Positions 1 to 6,352 of a stretch of 8,450 bases of DNA are shown here, piece after piece. Below the pieces are notes generated by a model. The model saw nothing but the letters and a program-made list of their open reading frames with translations. It was not told the origin of the DNA and searched no databases. Made by a program: the position numbers and the translations under genes. Position 1 is the stretch's first letter; each line of letters opens with the position of its first letter. Location: the NCBI GenBank assembly GCA_002292165.1, contig DBBK01000198.1, positions 6,048 through 14,497 on the forward strand, in the 5' to 3' direction. The stretch comes from Brevundimonas sp. UBA986 (GTDB lineage: Bacteria; Pseudomonadota; Alphaproteobacteria; Caulobacterales; Caulobacteraceae).

Positions 1-2034
1 CCCGGCCAGCGACCGGATCGCCAGCCGGTGCAGGGCCTCGCCGGCGATCGGGTGGTCCGAGGGACTCTCGACGAAGGCCATGACGGGCGGCTCGATCGGG
101 TCCAGCCGGTCGAAGCGCTGGGCCTTGATCGCCGGGGCGGTCGCGGCGACGGTCTCGGGCGGCAGCGACTGTCCGGCCAGATCGACTGCCCGCACCCGGA
201 AACCGTAGTGGCGGCCGTAGCGCAGCGAGGGCAGGCCCTTGGCGTCCGTGTGGCTCACCGCCAGGCCGAGGCCGCTCTCGGGGTTGGACGGATCGAGCAG
301 TTCAGGCTTCGGTGCGTCCGCCGTGCCCGCGCCGATCTCATTGCCGACCACCTTGGCCGGATGCGGGACCGACAGGCTCCAGCCGGTCCAGACGGCCAGG
401 GCCGGGTTGGCGACCATGACCGGGGAAACGTCGTCGCCGACGCCCGCCTGGGCCAGGGCGCCGCGCACCAGGCCCTCGCTCTCGACCACCGTGTATTTCA
501 GGCTGCCCGCGGCATAGTTTTCGGTGCGTCGGTGCAGCGAGCGCCAGGTCGCGTTCGGGGCGTCCTGATCCAGCACATCGATGCGGAAGCCCCGGGTCAG
601 GTCCTCGGCATAGAGGGCGTGGCCGCCGGCGACGACCAGACCCGGGATGTCCGGCCCCTCGGTCAGGTCCTTCTTGGCCAGAGGGGCGCCGTCCAGGTCG
701 TCGTTGAGGGCCTTGGCCCGGTCGAAGGTCTTGCGCAGCCGGTCGTCGAGCGCCGCGAAGGTCAGGGCGAAGCCTTGCGAGCGCAGGGCGGGCAGACCCG
801 CGTCCTGATCGCTGGCCAATTCGTCGGGCAGGGCGGTCAGTTCGCTGAGCGCCTCCACCTCGGACTTGGCGGTCCCGGCGTCGGCGGCGTCCAGACCCTG
901 GAGTTTCCGCGTTGCGCCCTCGACGTCCATCTGGATCGCGCTCAGCCCGGCCTTGACCGGGTCCAGCCAGCCGTTGGTCAGATAGCCGTCCGGCCGGGAC
1001 GCCGCCTTCAGACCCGTGCCCAGCGCCGTCAGGGGCGCGCCGTCGGGCAGGGCGTCGGCCGAATAGGGGCCGCCGTTCCAGTCGCAGATGACCCGCACGC
1101 CTGCCTTCTGGGCCTCGGTGACCTTGGCCGTGATCGGCGCCTTGGACCGCAGCGGCACCGTCAGCCGCAGCATCCGCATCAGGGGGGCGTGCTGACCGAG
1201 CGTCGAAAGCTTGGCGTGGAAGTCGAACTCCGCCTTCAGGGCGTCCAGCTTCTTCTGATAGCCGTCAGCCGCGTTGAGCAGGCCCAGGGCCTGGTTCGGC
1301 TTGGGCTTGTCCTTCTCCAGCATGTCCGGGTCGGGCCTCAGCGCCGCCATATAGGCGTCCAACGCCCCGATGGCGGCCTGGGCCTTGCCGTTGGCCAGAT
1401 AGTTGGTGATCCCGGCGAAGGGGACCAGAGGCGGGATCACGGGCTGGGTAGGCGCCGAGGCCGGCCTGGCGACCGGACCATCGTAGGGATAGCCGGCCGG
1501 GAGGCGGTCGCGGTCCTTGGAGTGATCGGGTCCGGGCTTCTCCGGCTTGGGCTTGTGCGCGTCGGGCCAGAGGTCGCGCAGCCTCTGCCGGTTCGGATCG
1601 CTGGACACCGCCGCGCCCAGTTCGGCCAGGCTCGGCAGATCCTGCGACGACACCGCCGCCGCCGCCGTGCCGTAGAGCTCCAGGAAGACCTCCTGCAGCT
1701 TCGACGGGTCATAGCTGACGATGGTCGCCGCGCTCAGGTCATCGAAGGCGTGGGAGTTCACCGGGGTGGAGGCCGGGAACAGCTGGTCCCACCAGTCCTT
1801 GCCCGCCGCCTGGGGCTGGCCCTCGCGCTCCAGCTCCGCCGACAGCTGGCCGAAGCTGGCGTGCCAGCTCGCCTGATCCACCAGGGTGGTCCAGTTGCGG
1901 ATCCAGTCGAAATTCTGAAGCGTCAGGGCGCCGGTGCCGCGCAGGCGGATCGAGGCCAGGGCCGTCAGGCGCAGATGGCCCTGGGCGTCGAGGCCCAGGG
2001 GCAGGGCGGTCCAGATCACGCGGCTGTCGGTCAT
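1..2034 (-). CDS. Large uncharacterised protein with Fn3-like segment, partial (3' end beyond window)
   Basis: An open frame starts at the ATG at 2034-2032 (MTDSRVIWTALPLGLD...) and runs without a stop to base 1, giving 678 codons; the C-terminus lies outside the window. I see no signal peptide, membrane segment or catalytic motif. The order seen is: a beta-rich N-terminus (residues about 5-45); a long linker rich in Pro, Lys and Asp (about 148-200); a helical stretch with the pattern FDFHAKL..LGQHAPLMRMLRL (about 215-300); then beta-rich sequence. Near residues 600-615, YGRHYGFRVRAVDLAGQ is typical of the later strands of a fibronectin type III-like sandwich. The pattern recalls large hypothetical proteins seen in actinobacteria and other phyla (memory-based, low certainty). 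The start lies 7 bases after the stop of the upstream gene and lacks a clear Shine-Dalgarno, so translation is probably coupled. Third codon positions are almost all G or C, supporting this frame over the long antisense frame. Function unknown. Confidence 0.85.
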   Translation of the reverse strand, partial: MTDSRVIWTALPLGLDAQGHLRLTALASIRLRGTGALTLQNFDWIRNWTTLVDQASWHASFGQLSAELEREGQPQAAGKDWWDQLFPASTPVNSHAFDDLSAATIVSYDPSKLQEVFLELYGTAAAAVSSQDLPSLAELGAAVSSDPNRQRLRDLWPDAHKPKPEKPGPDHSKDRDRLPAGYPYDGPVARPASAPTQPVIPPLVPFAGITNYLANGKAQAAIGALDAYMAALRPDPDMLEKDKPKPNQALGLLNAADGYQKKLDALKAEFDFHAKLSTLGQHAPLMRMLRLTVPLRSKAPITAKVTEAQKAGVRVICDWNGGPYSADALPDGAPLTALGTGLKAASRPDGYLTNGWLDPVKAGLSAIQMDVEGATRKLQGLDAADAGTAKSEVEALSELTALPDELASDQDAGLPALRSQGFALTFAALDDRLRKTFDRAKALNDDLDGAPLAKKDLTEGPDIPGLVVAGGHALYAEDLTRGFRIDVLDQDAPNATWRSLHRRTENYAAGSLKYTVVESEGLVRGALAQAGVGDDVSPVMVANPALAVWTGWSLSVPHPAKVVGNEIGAGTADAPKPELLDPSNPESGLGLAVSHTDAKGLPSLRYGRHYGFRVRAVDLAGQSLPPETVAATAPAIKAQRFDRLDPIEPPVMAFVESPSDHPIAGEALHRLAIRSLAG

Positions 2035-2041
2035 CGGGGGC

Positions 2042-5000
2042 TCACGCGAAGGCGGACGTATAGGCCGTCCACGCCGAGGGTTGGGTCGCGGCGGGGAAGA
2101 CCTCAAGGAAGGTCGGGTCGCCCTTGGAGCCCTGGAAGCGGCGCTCGCATTCGACCGACACCGACTTGGAGAAGAACAGCAACTCGATCTCGACCGTGAT
2201 CGAGGCCTTGCCGACCAGTTCCTTGCCTGCATCGGACTTCACGAGGCCGAGGGCGACGTGGAAGGTGATGCTGACGGTGATCAGGCCCAGGACGCACAGT
2301 TCGCCGCGCAGTTCGGCGAAGGCCTCGAACGTCATCTTGTCGCCGGCGGTCGAGACCTCCCAGCGGTAGTAGATGCCCAGCCGCGCCTGCACCGCGCCCG
2401 CGGCGACGCCCAGGTTGATGGCGATCCCGGCCTGGGCCTCCAGCGTGCCCTCGATCATTTTCAGGCCGTGGGTGTCCAGCTCCACCGCGAAGAAGCCGCC
2501 GCCGCCCAGCAGCGAGACCAGGATGCCGAACGGCGAATGGCGCTCGGCGAAGTTGACCCTCAAGCTGGGGGCGTCGCCGAGGAAGGGCAGCTGGAACCGG
2601 GCCCCGAAGCCGATGTTGCTCAGCGCCAGCGCGCCCAGCTGGATCGGCGGCAGGCCGAGGCTGTAGCCCGCGACCACGCCCGAACTGGTGATCTGCAGGT
2701 CCGGCGGATCGCTGAAGGCCGAGGTCGGCAGGATGTCGGCCAGTTGCTGCAGGAAGGCCAGGTCGCCGGTGAAGGTCAGGGGCCCGGGCCCGGCCGGTTT
2801 CGGATCGGCGAAGACCAGATCGAGGTCGGGCTTGGCGCCGGGCCGGATGACGAAGGCCAGTTTCTTGAAGTCGATCCGGATCACGCCAAAGAAGCTGATC
2901 CCGAAGTGGGTGACCGCCGCGTCCAGGGACTGGGCCGCCGGCGTCCCGCTCGCGGCGCCCGCCGAGGGCACGGCGGCGATTGCCCTGAGGTTCAGCTCGG
3001 CGCCGCTCGCGGGCGAGAAGACCAGACCCGCTCCGATCTCCTTCTTCAGGGACTGGTTGAAGGTCAGGACCGCGCGTTCGCCCTCGGGCGTCTTCTCGCG
3101 CTTCAGCCGCATGGCCTCGCCCAGCTTGGCCTCGCCGTCCGCCGAGGGCAGCTTCAGCGAATCCAGCAGATCAGAGATGGGGAAGGCGCCCAGCAACTTC
3201 ATGTCGGGCAGGAGGGTCGCGGGATTCAGCCCGCCGCCCGCGACCGCGTCCAGGGCCTTGGCCGCCGCGCCGGCCGCCGCCGAGGCGTCGCCGGTCACCG
3301 CCCCCGTCAGGCGGGAATAGCCGTGGATGGCCACGCGCGGCGTCGCCACCGGCCCGGCCTTCTCGCTGGAGGCGCCGCCGCCCGGGGCGAACAGGGGCAG
3401 GGGCTTGGCCAGGGCCAGGGCGACCTCGCCCGCATTGGCCCCGCCGTAGCCGCCGGACGCATAGGCCTTGAAATAGGCGACCTCGACGTCCTTGGCGCCG
3501 CCCGCGAACTCGCCCGCGCCCGGTGCCTCGACCTTCGCCATCTTCAGCTTCGGCCGGAACAGATGGCGGCCGCCGTTGGCCTCCGAGGCGGCCTTGAACT
3601 CCTCGATCTCGAAGTCGAACAGGCTGACCGGCAGAGACAGGCTGTCCTTCGCCGGATCGGGCGCCAACTGGACGACCTGCCGGCCCAGCGCCGCCCGGGT
3701 CAGGTTCGGGTCCTTGGTCGCGGGACCGGCGTTGTAGCTGTTGCGGAAGGCCTGACAGGGCGTCGTGGCCACGGCGGCGTCCATCTGGACGAAGGCCATG
3801 GGCATGGTGAAGCGCACTGTCCGGCCCGCTCCGTCGCGCGCCTTGACCGCGAACGACACCGGCGCGTCCAGCCCCACCATCTGCGGCCAGTCGCCCGCGA
3901 ACCAGCCGTTGGTCTGGGTCACCCCGGTCAGGATCTCCACCTCAGCGAAGGGCAGGGTGCGGCCGCCGTTGGGCAGTGTGGTCGCGTCGAAGCGCTTCTT
4001 CGGCTCGGTGACGGCGATGTAGGTCCGCTTCACCAGAATGGCGACGTCGGCGAACCAGGCCTGATCGCCCGGCGTCAGGGCGTGGGGGATGTCCCGGATC
4101 TCGCGGGTCGTGACGGTGATGAAGACCGCCTTGTGCCCGAACGGAGCCAGGACGCCCGCCCGGGTGATCTCGACCCGGCTGTCGCGGCCCAGCGACAGGC
4201 GGTGCTTCCAGTCCACAAGGCTGATCCCGGCGGGCAGGGGCTCGAGCCAGTGGCCGTGCAGATCGAGGAAGCCGCCGAGCGCCGACAGCTCCAGCCGCCG
4301 CACCCGCGCGGGCGTCGGCTTCCACTTCGTGGACAGGCCGGAGATCGGCGCGCCGTAGTCGGCGCCCAGATGGACCAGGTCGGACCGGTCCAGCCCGCTC
4401 ATGGCGAAGTCGGCGTCGGCTGGGGCGGCCTTGGAGCCCGGGACCGGCGGATCGACCAGATCCGGCGTCCAGATCGGCCGCACCGCCGCCGGATCGCGCG
4501 AGGCCTCCTCGGCGCCGCCAAGCTCGGCCGACTCCTTCAGCGTCAGGCGCGAGGACCACAGCTCGGTGCGTCCCACGGCGGCGAAGGGCCTGGTCCGGTG
4601 CCGGAACCGCTCCTTGCGCGTCGGCGACAGATAGAGGCGGTAGGGCAGCTCCAGCGCCGTCGCCGCCAGCGGCGGCTTCACCGGCTTGCCCGGCGGGGTC
4701 AGGAGTTCGACGACGCCCAGATAGCCGACCACGCCCTCATTGAAGGTGCGGTGGGCCGCATCGATCAGGACGGGATTGGTGACGCCGAGATGGGTGACGA
4801 CCTTGCTCACCGCCTTGTCGGCGGCGGCCTGGACCGTGGTGCGCCCCTTGGCGTCCAGCACGCCGGAGCCGGTCGACGGCCCGACCTTGCGCCCGATCCT
4901 GGCCCCCGCGGCCTTCAACTGTTCGACCGCCTTGGCCGCCGCATCCAGCGACACGCCGTGGGCGAGGCCGAGGTTCAGGAAGTCGCCGCTCTCTCCGTCG

Positions 5001-5431
5001 GCGGGCGCGGCGTTCTTGGTGAGCACCAGGGGCCAGTCCTGCAGCGCGCGCAGCAGTTCGGGGGCGGTGAAGGCCAGTTCGGCGGGGGCGTCGGCGGGCC
5101 GTTTGACCACCATCCGGCTCCAGCCCGACAGCATGCCGGACATCTTGCCGTTCATGACGCCTTCGCCGATGGTCCGCTCCTGACCGTGCTGCGGGCGGAA
5201 CCAGGCGATCAGGGTCAGGGCGCCGTCGGGGACCAGGGCCCAGCCGTCGATCTTCGAGACCAGCTTGCCGCCGCTGAACGACAGCATCAGCTCGACCATG
5301 TCCTCGGTGCGGCGCAACGCCCAGAGGGTGTCCGTCAGTGACGGGGGCACGATTCCGACCGCGATGGGCGTCGGATCGAACGTCTCCTTGACCGTCCGTT
5401 GCCGGAACAATCCCGAGAATGACCACGCCAT
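2042..5431 (-). CDS. Giant beta-rich uncharacterised protein (about 1129 aa), first gene of a two-gene unit
   Basis: Complete frame ending in TGA at 2044-2042. Two in-frame ATGs exist, at 5437 and 5431. GGAGG at 5445-5441 lies 3 bases from the first and 9 from the second, so 5431 (MAWSFSGLFRQ) is preferred; the alternative adds only two residues. No signal peptide or enzyme motif is visible. Residues about 380-445 contain LGGFLDLHGHW, LVDWKHRLSLGRD and GVLAPFGHKAVFITV, a strand-rich block I associate with a recurrent family of uncharacterised large bacterial proteins. An Ala/Gly-rich middle (about 690-730) precedes a C-terminal third (about 915-1105) of alternating hydrophobic strands, including PPIQLGALALSNIGFGA, LLGGGGFFAVEL, INLGVAAGAVQARLGIYYRW and LGLITVSITFHVALGL. 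Such strands suit a long beta sheet, barrel or hydrophobic groove, but this is inference. It is followed after 7 bases by another large gene in the same direction. Function unknown; being a real gene is very likely from codon use. Confidence 0.9.
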   Translation of the reverse strand: MAWSFSGLFRQRTVKETFDPTPIAVGIVPPSLTDTLWALRRTEDMVELMLSFSGGKLVSKIDGWALVPDGALTLIAWFRPQHGQERTIGEGVMNGKMSGMLSGWSRMVVKRPADAPAELAFTAPELLRALQDWPLVLTKNAAPADGESGDFLNLGLAHGVSLDAAAKAVEQLKAAGARIGRKVGPSTGSGVLDAKGRTTVQAAADKAVSKVVTHLGVTNPVLIDAAHRTFNEGVVGYLGVVELLTPPGKPVKPPLAATALELPYRLYLSPTRKERFRHRTRPFAAVGRTELWSSRLTLKESAELGGAEEASRDPAAVRPIWTPDLVDPPVPGSKAAPADADFAMSGLDRSDLVHLGADYGAPISGLSTKWKPTPARVRRLELSALGGFLDLHGHWLEPLPAGISLVDWKHRLSLGRDSRVEITRAGVLAPFGHKAVFITVTTREIRDIPHALTPGDQAWFADVAILVKRTYIAVTEPKKRFDATTLPNGGRTLPFAEVEILTGVTQTNGWFAGDWPQMVGLDAPVSFAVKARDGAGRTVRFTMPMAFVQMDAAVATTPCQAFRNSYNAGPATKDPNLTRAALGRQVVQLAPDPAKDSLSLPVSLFDFEIEEFKAASEANGGRHLFRPKLKMAKVEAPGAGEFAGGAKDVEVAYFKAYASGGYGGANAGEVALALAKPLPLFAPGGGASSEKAGPVATPRVAIHGYSRLTGAVTGDASAAAGAAAKALDAVAGGGLNPATLLPDMKLLGAFPISDLLDSLKLPSADGEAKLGEAMRLKREKTPEGERAVLTFNQSLKKEIGAGLVFSPASGAELNLRAIAAVPSAGAASGTPAAQSLDAAVTHFGISFFGVIRIDFKKLAFVIRPGAKPDLDLVFADPKPAGPGPLTFTGDLAFLQQLADILPTSAFSDPPDLQITSSGVVAGYSLGLPPIQLGALALSNIGFGARFQLPFLGDAPSLRVNFAERHSPFGILVSLLGGGGFFAVELDTHGLKMIEGTLEAQAGIAINLGVAAGAVQARLGIYYRWEVSTAGDKMTFEAFAELRGELCVLGLITVSITFHVALGLVKSDAGKELVGKASITVEIELLFFSKSVSVECERRFQGSKGDPTFLEVFPAATQPSAWTAYTSAFA

Positions 5432-5440
5432 CCCCATCCC

Positions 5441-5445
5441 CCTCC
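5441..5445 (-). promoter_or_regulatory. Shine-Dalgarno GGAGG of the 1129-aa gene
   Basis: On the minus strand GGAGG is followed by GGG, ATG (5437), GGG, ATG (5431). The spacing is 3 bases to the first ATG and 9 to the second. A 9-base spacer is in the usual range and 3 is short, so the site favours initiation at 5431. Either ATG yields the same frame. Confidence 0.6.
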
Positions 5446-5599
5446 GTTCAGAATAGTTAACAGAACGAAGGTCTTTGAGTCATCGGCATTCTCACGCAGG
5501 GCGTGTGGCGGCGGGCTCCTGTGGCGTTCCGGACGCAGGGGGAGGCGGGGCCTCTTCTGACGCGGCGTGCGAAAAGCGCACATCCGGACGATCCGACGC

Positions 5600-5627
5600 T
5601 TGCCGAGGGGAGCGGGCTGTTCTATCA
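5600..5627 (+). promoter_or_regulatory. Possible promoter for the tRNA-Ser gene
   Basis: TTGCCG at 5600-5605, a 16-base spacer, then CTATCA at 5622-5627 resembles a sigma-70-type -35/-10 pair in a GC-rich alphaproteobacterium. Transcription would start near 5635 and give a leader of roughly 55 bases before the mature tRNA. The match is imperfect, and this is an eye-found candidate only. Confidence 0.25.
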
Positions 5628-5689
5628 GCCTCGCCTCCCGCCGGAGAGACCATCCGGCGCCGCGCGGCCTTCGGGCAGATCGTGGAAAC

Positions 5690-5779
5690 GGACAGGTGGC
5701 GGAGTGGTCGATCGCGCACGCTTGGAAAGCGTGTGTAGGTGAAAGCCTACCGAGGGTTCGAATCCCTCTCTGTCCGCCA
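5690..5779 (+). tRNA. tRNA-Ser (anticodon GGA)
   Basis: A class II tRNA of 90 bases with an encoded 3' CCA. The acceptor stem pairs GGACAGG (5690-5696) with TCTGTCC (5769-5775), with one G-U pair at the inner end, followed by discriminator G5776 and CCA. The anticodon arm has stem CACGC/GCGTG around the loop TTGGAAA, putting anticodon GGA at 5724-5726, which reads UCC and UCU serine codons. A long variable arm (GTAGG...CCTAC around TGAAAG) is diagnostic of the tRNA-Ser/Leu class. The T arm is GAGGG-TTCGAAT-CCCTC. It is divergent from the 1129-aa gene to its left. No second tRNA is adjacent. All arms are intact, so it should be functional. Confidence 0.97.
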
Positions 5780-5840
5780 CGATGCCTCTTCTTTCACGGC
5801 CCCTGCGTGTCCCGAGGACCCATCTTCAACGCGCGGGAAG

Positions 5841-5873
5841 TTTGGGGTCTGGCGCGTTGGGCGCCCATCCAAA
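5841..5873. repeat. Nested inverted repeat after tRNA-Ser
   Basis: The inner arms GGCGC (5851-5855) and GCGCC (5861-5865) flank a 5-base loop, and the outer arms TTTGG (5841-5845) and CCAAA (5869-5873) pair further out. The two arm pairs share one centre approximately, with unequal spacers. It lies just left of the stronger palindrome at 5893-5941 and may belong to the same repeat unit. There is no T-run after it, so it is not an obvious intrinsic terminator. Confidence 0.4.
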
Positions 5874-5892
5874 CGCGAAACGTCCGTGCGAC

Positions 5893-5941
5893 CGACCCAT
5901 GGGGCCTCGGGACAAGCCCGAGGATGACGGGGTGTGGGTCG
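5893..5941. repeat. Alphaproteobacterial-type intergenic palindromic repeat
   Basis: The core is CCTCGGG (5905-5911), loop ACAAG, CCCGAGG (5917-5923), a perfect 7-base-pair hairpin, followed directly by ATGACGG. Outer arms CGACCCA (5893-5899) and TGGGTCG (5935-5941) are also perfectly complementary over 7 bases, so the whole 49 bases form a nested palindrome. The core plus GATGACG closely resembles palindromic elements dispersed between genes in Caulobacter, Brevundimonas, rhizobia and sphingomonads (GTCATCC-CCGGGCTTG-CCCGGG type). That family identification is from memory. Only one copy of this core is present in the window. Possible roles include mRNA 3' end structure or mobility; none is shown here. 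Confidence 0.7.
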
Positions 5942-6089
5942 AGAAGGCGCCGTGTCCCGAAAAATCGGAAAGGAAGACTCTGAACCCTTCCGGCCGTTCC
6001 GGGGCCGGGGCGCATCTCGCGCAGGTGCGGCTGTCGCGCCTGGCTCAGAGGGCGGTCGCGCAGCGAAATGACGATGTGAAAGACCTGAA

Positions 6090-6118
6090 GCGGCGGTTGC
6101 GGGCGTGTGCGCCGCCGC
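6090..6118. repeat. GC-rich hairpin
   Basis: GCGGCGG (6090-6096) and CCGCCGC (6112-6118) can form a 7-base-pair stem around a 15-base loop. CCCTT-CTCAC-AAGGG follows at once (6118-6132), giving a second 5-base-pair hairpin that recalls CCCCTTGTGGGAG-type intergenic repeats of alphaproteobacteria. In GC-rich DNA some such stems arise by chance. Confidence 0.3.
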
Positions 6119-6189
6119 CCTTCTCACAAGGGGAGGCTCCGCGCCGGTTCAAGGCCCCGGCGGAGGAGAAATCTCTGGCAGGCAATGGG

Positions 6190-6205
6190 CGGGTGTCTCC
6201 ACCCG
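6190..6205. repeat. Small hairpin CGGGTG-TCTC-CACCCG
   Basis: A perfect 6-base-pair stem closes a TCTC loop. It lies about 150 bases before the DUF4062 start codon, at the right end of the GC-rich repeat region. There is no U-tract, so it is not a standard terminator. It may be part of the same dispersed repeat as the hairpins at 6090-6132. Confidence 0.3.
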
Positions 6206-6352
6206 GGGTCGCGAAAGGGCGAGAGGATTGGGGGCGGGAGTGTCGAGTGGGGCGTAGGCTAAGAGACTAGCGATCGGCTGCAAGCTGACCAGATCGTGCT
6301 AGGCTGGAGCCTTCGTCCCGATTCGAGCGATAGTAGAAAAACCTCGCTGCCA

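Larger units (their letters stand above)
5780..6352. other. Repeat-bearing intergenic region without a credible gene
   Basis: This 573-base stretch between the tRNA and the DUF4062 gene is GC-rich up to about 6240, then becomes more mixed. Open frames on both strands exist, but their translations are Arg/Pro/Gly-rich, lack good start signals and overlap the palindromes. Phrases such as HPVILGLVPRPHG and MGPRDKPEDDG are what alphaproteobacterial intergenic palindromic repeats spell when translated, which argues against real proteins. Several hairpins are present and listed separately. I found no convincing promoter for the downstream gene, no T-run terminator after the tRNA, and no integrase remnant. 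Confidence 0.7.

Noticed and set aside
28..2199. A 723-codon plus-strand frame opposite the left-edge gene
   Set aside because: Same antisense composition, and it overlaps a minus-strand frame with coherent Fn3-like sequence and a start tightly placed after the upstream stop.
1934..5341. A 1135-codon open frame on the plus strand opposite the 1129-aa gene
   Set aside because: Its product is dominated by Arg, Gln, Gly, His and Ala with no domain pattern, as expected from the antisense of a GC-rich gene; the minus-strand frame has the proper GC-rich third positions, a Shine-Dalgarno and coherent strands.
5457..5471. TTAA in GTTAAC upstream of the 1129-aa gene as a possible CtrA-type site
   Set aside because: A full site needs TTAA-N7-TTAA; only one half is present, and the sequence 7 bases away does not match.
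5780..6240. CRISPR-like array from repeated hairpins
   Set aside because: The stems differ in sequence and spacing; there is no regular direct repeat with unique spacers. The only direct repeat noticed is a 10-mer (CGTGTCCCGA at 5806 and 5951), too short to interpret.
5475..6270. Several 70-160 codon frames on both strands around the tRNA and repeats
   Set aside because: They cross the tRNA or the palindromes, are Arg/Pro/Gly-rich, and include phrases typical of translated intergenic repeats; no start signals support them.
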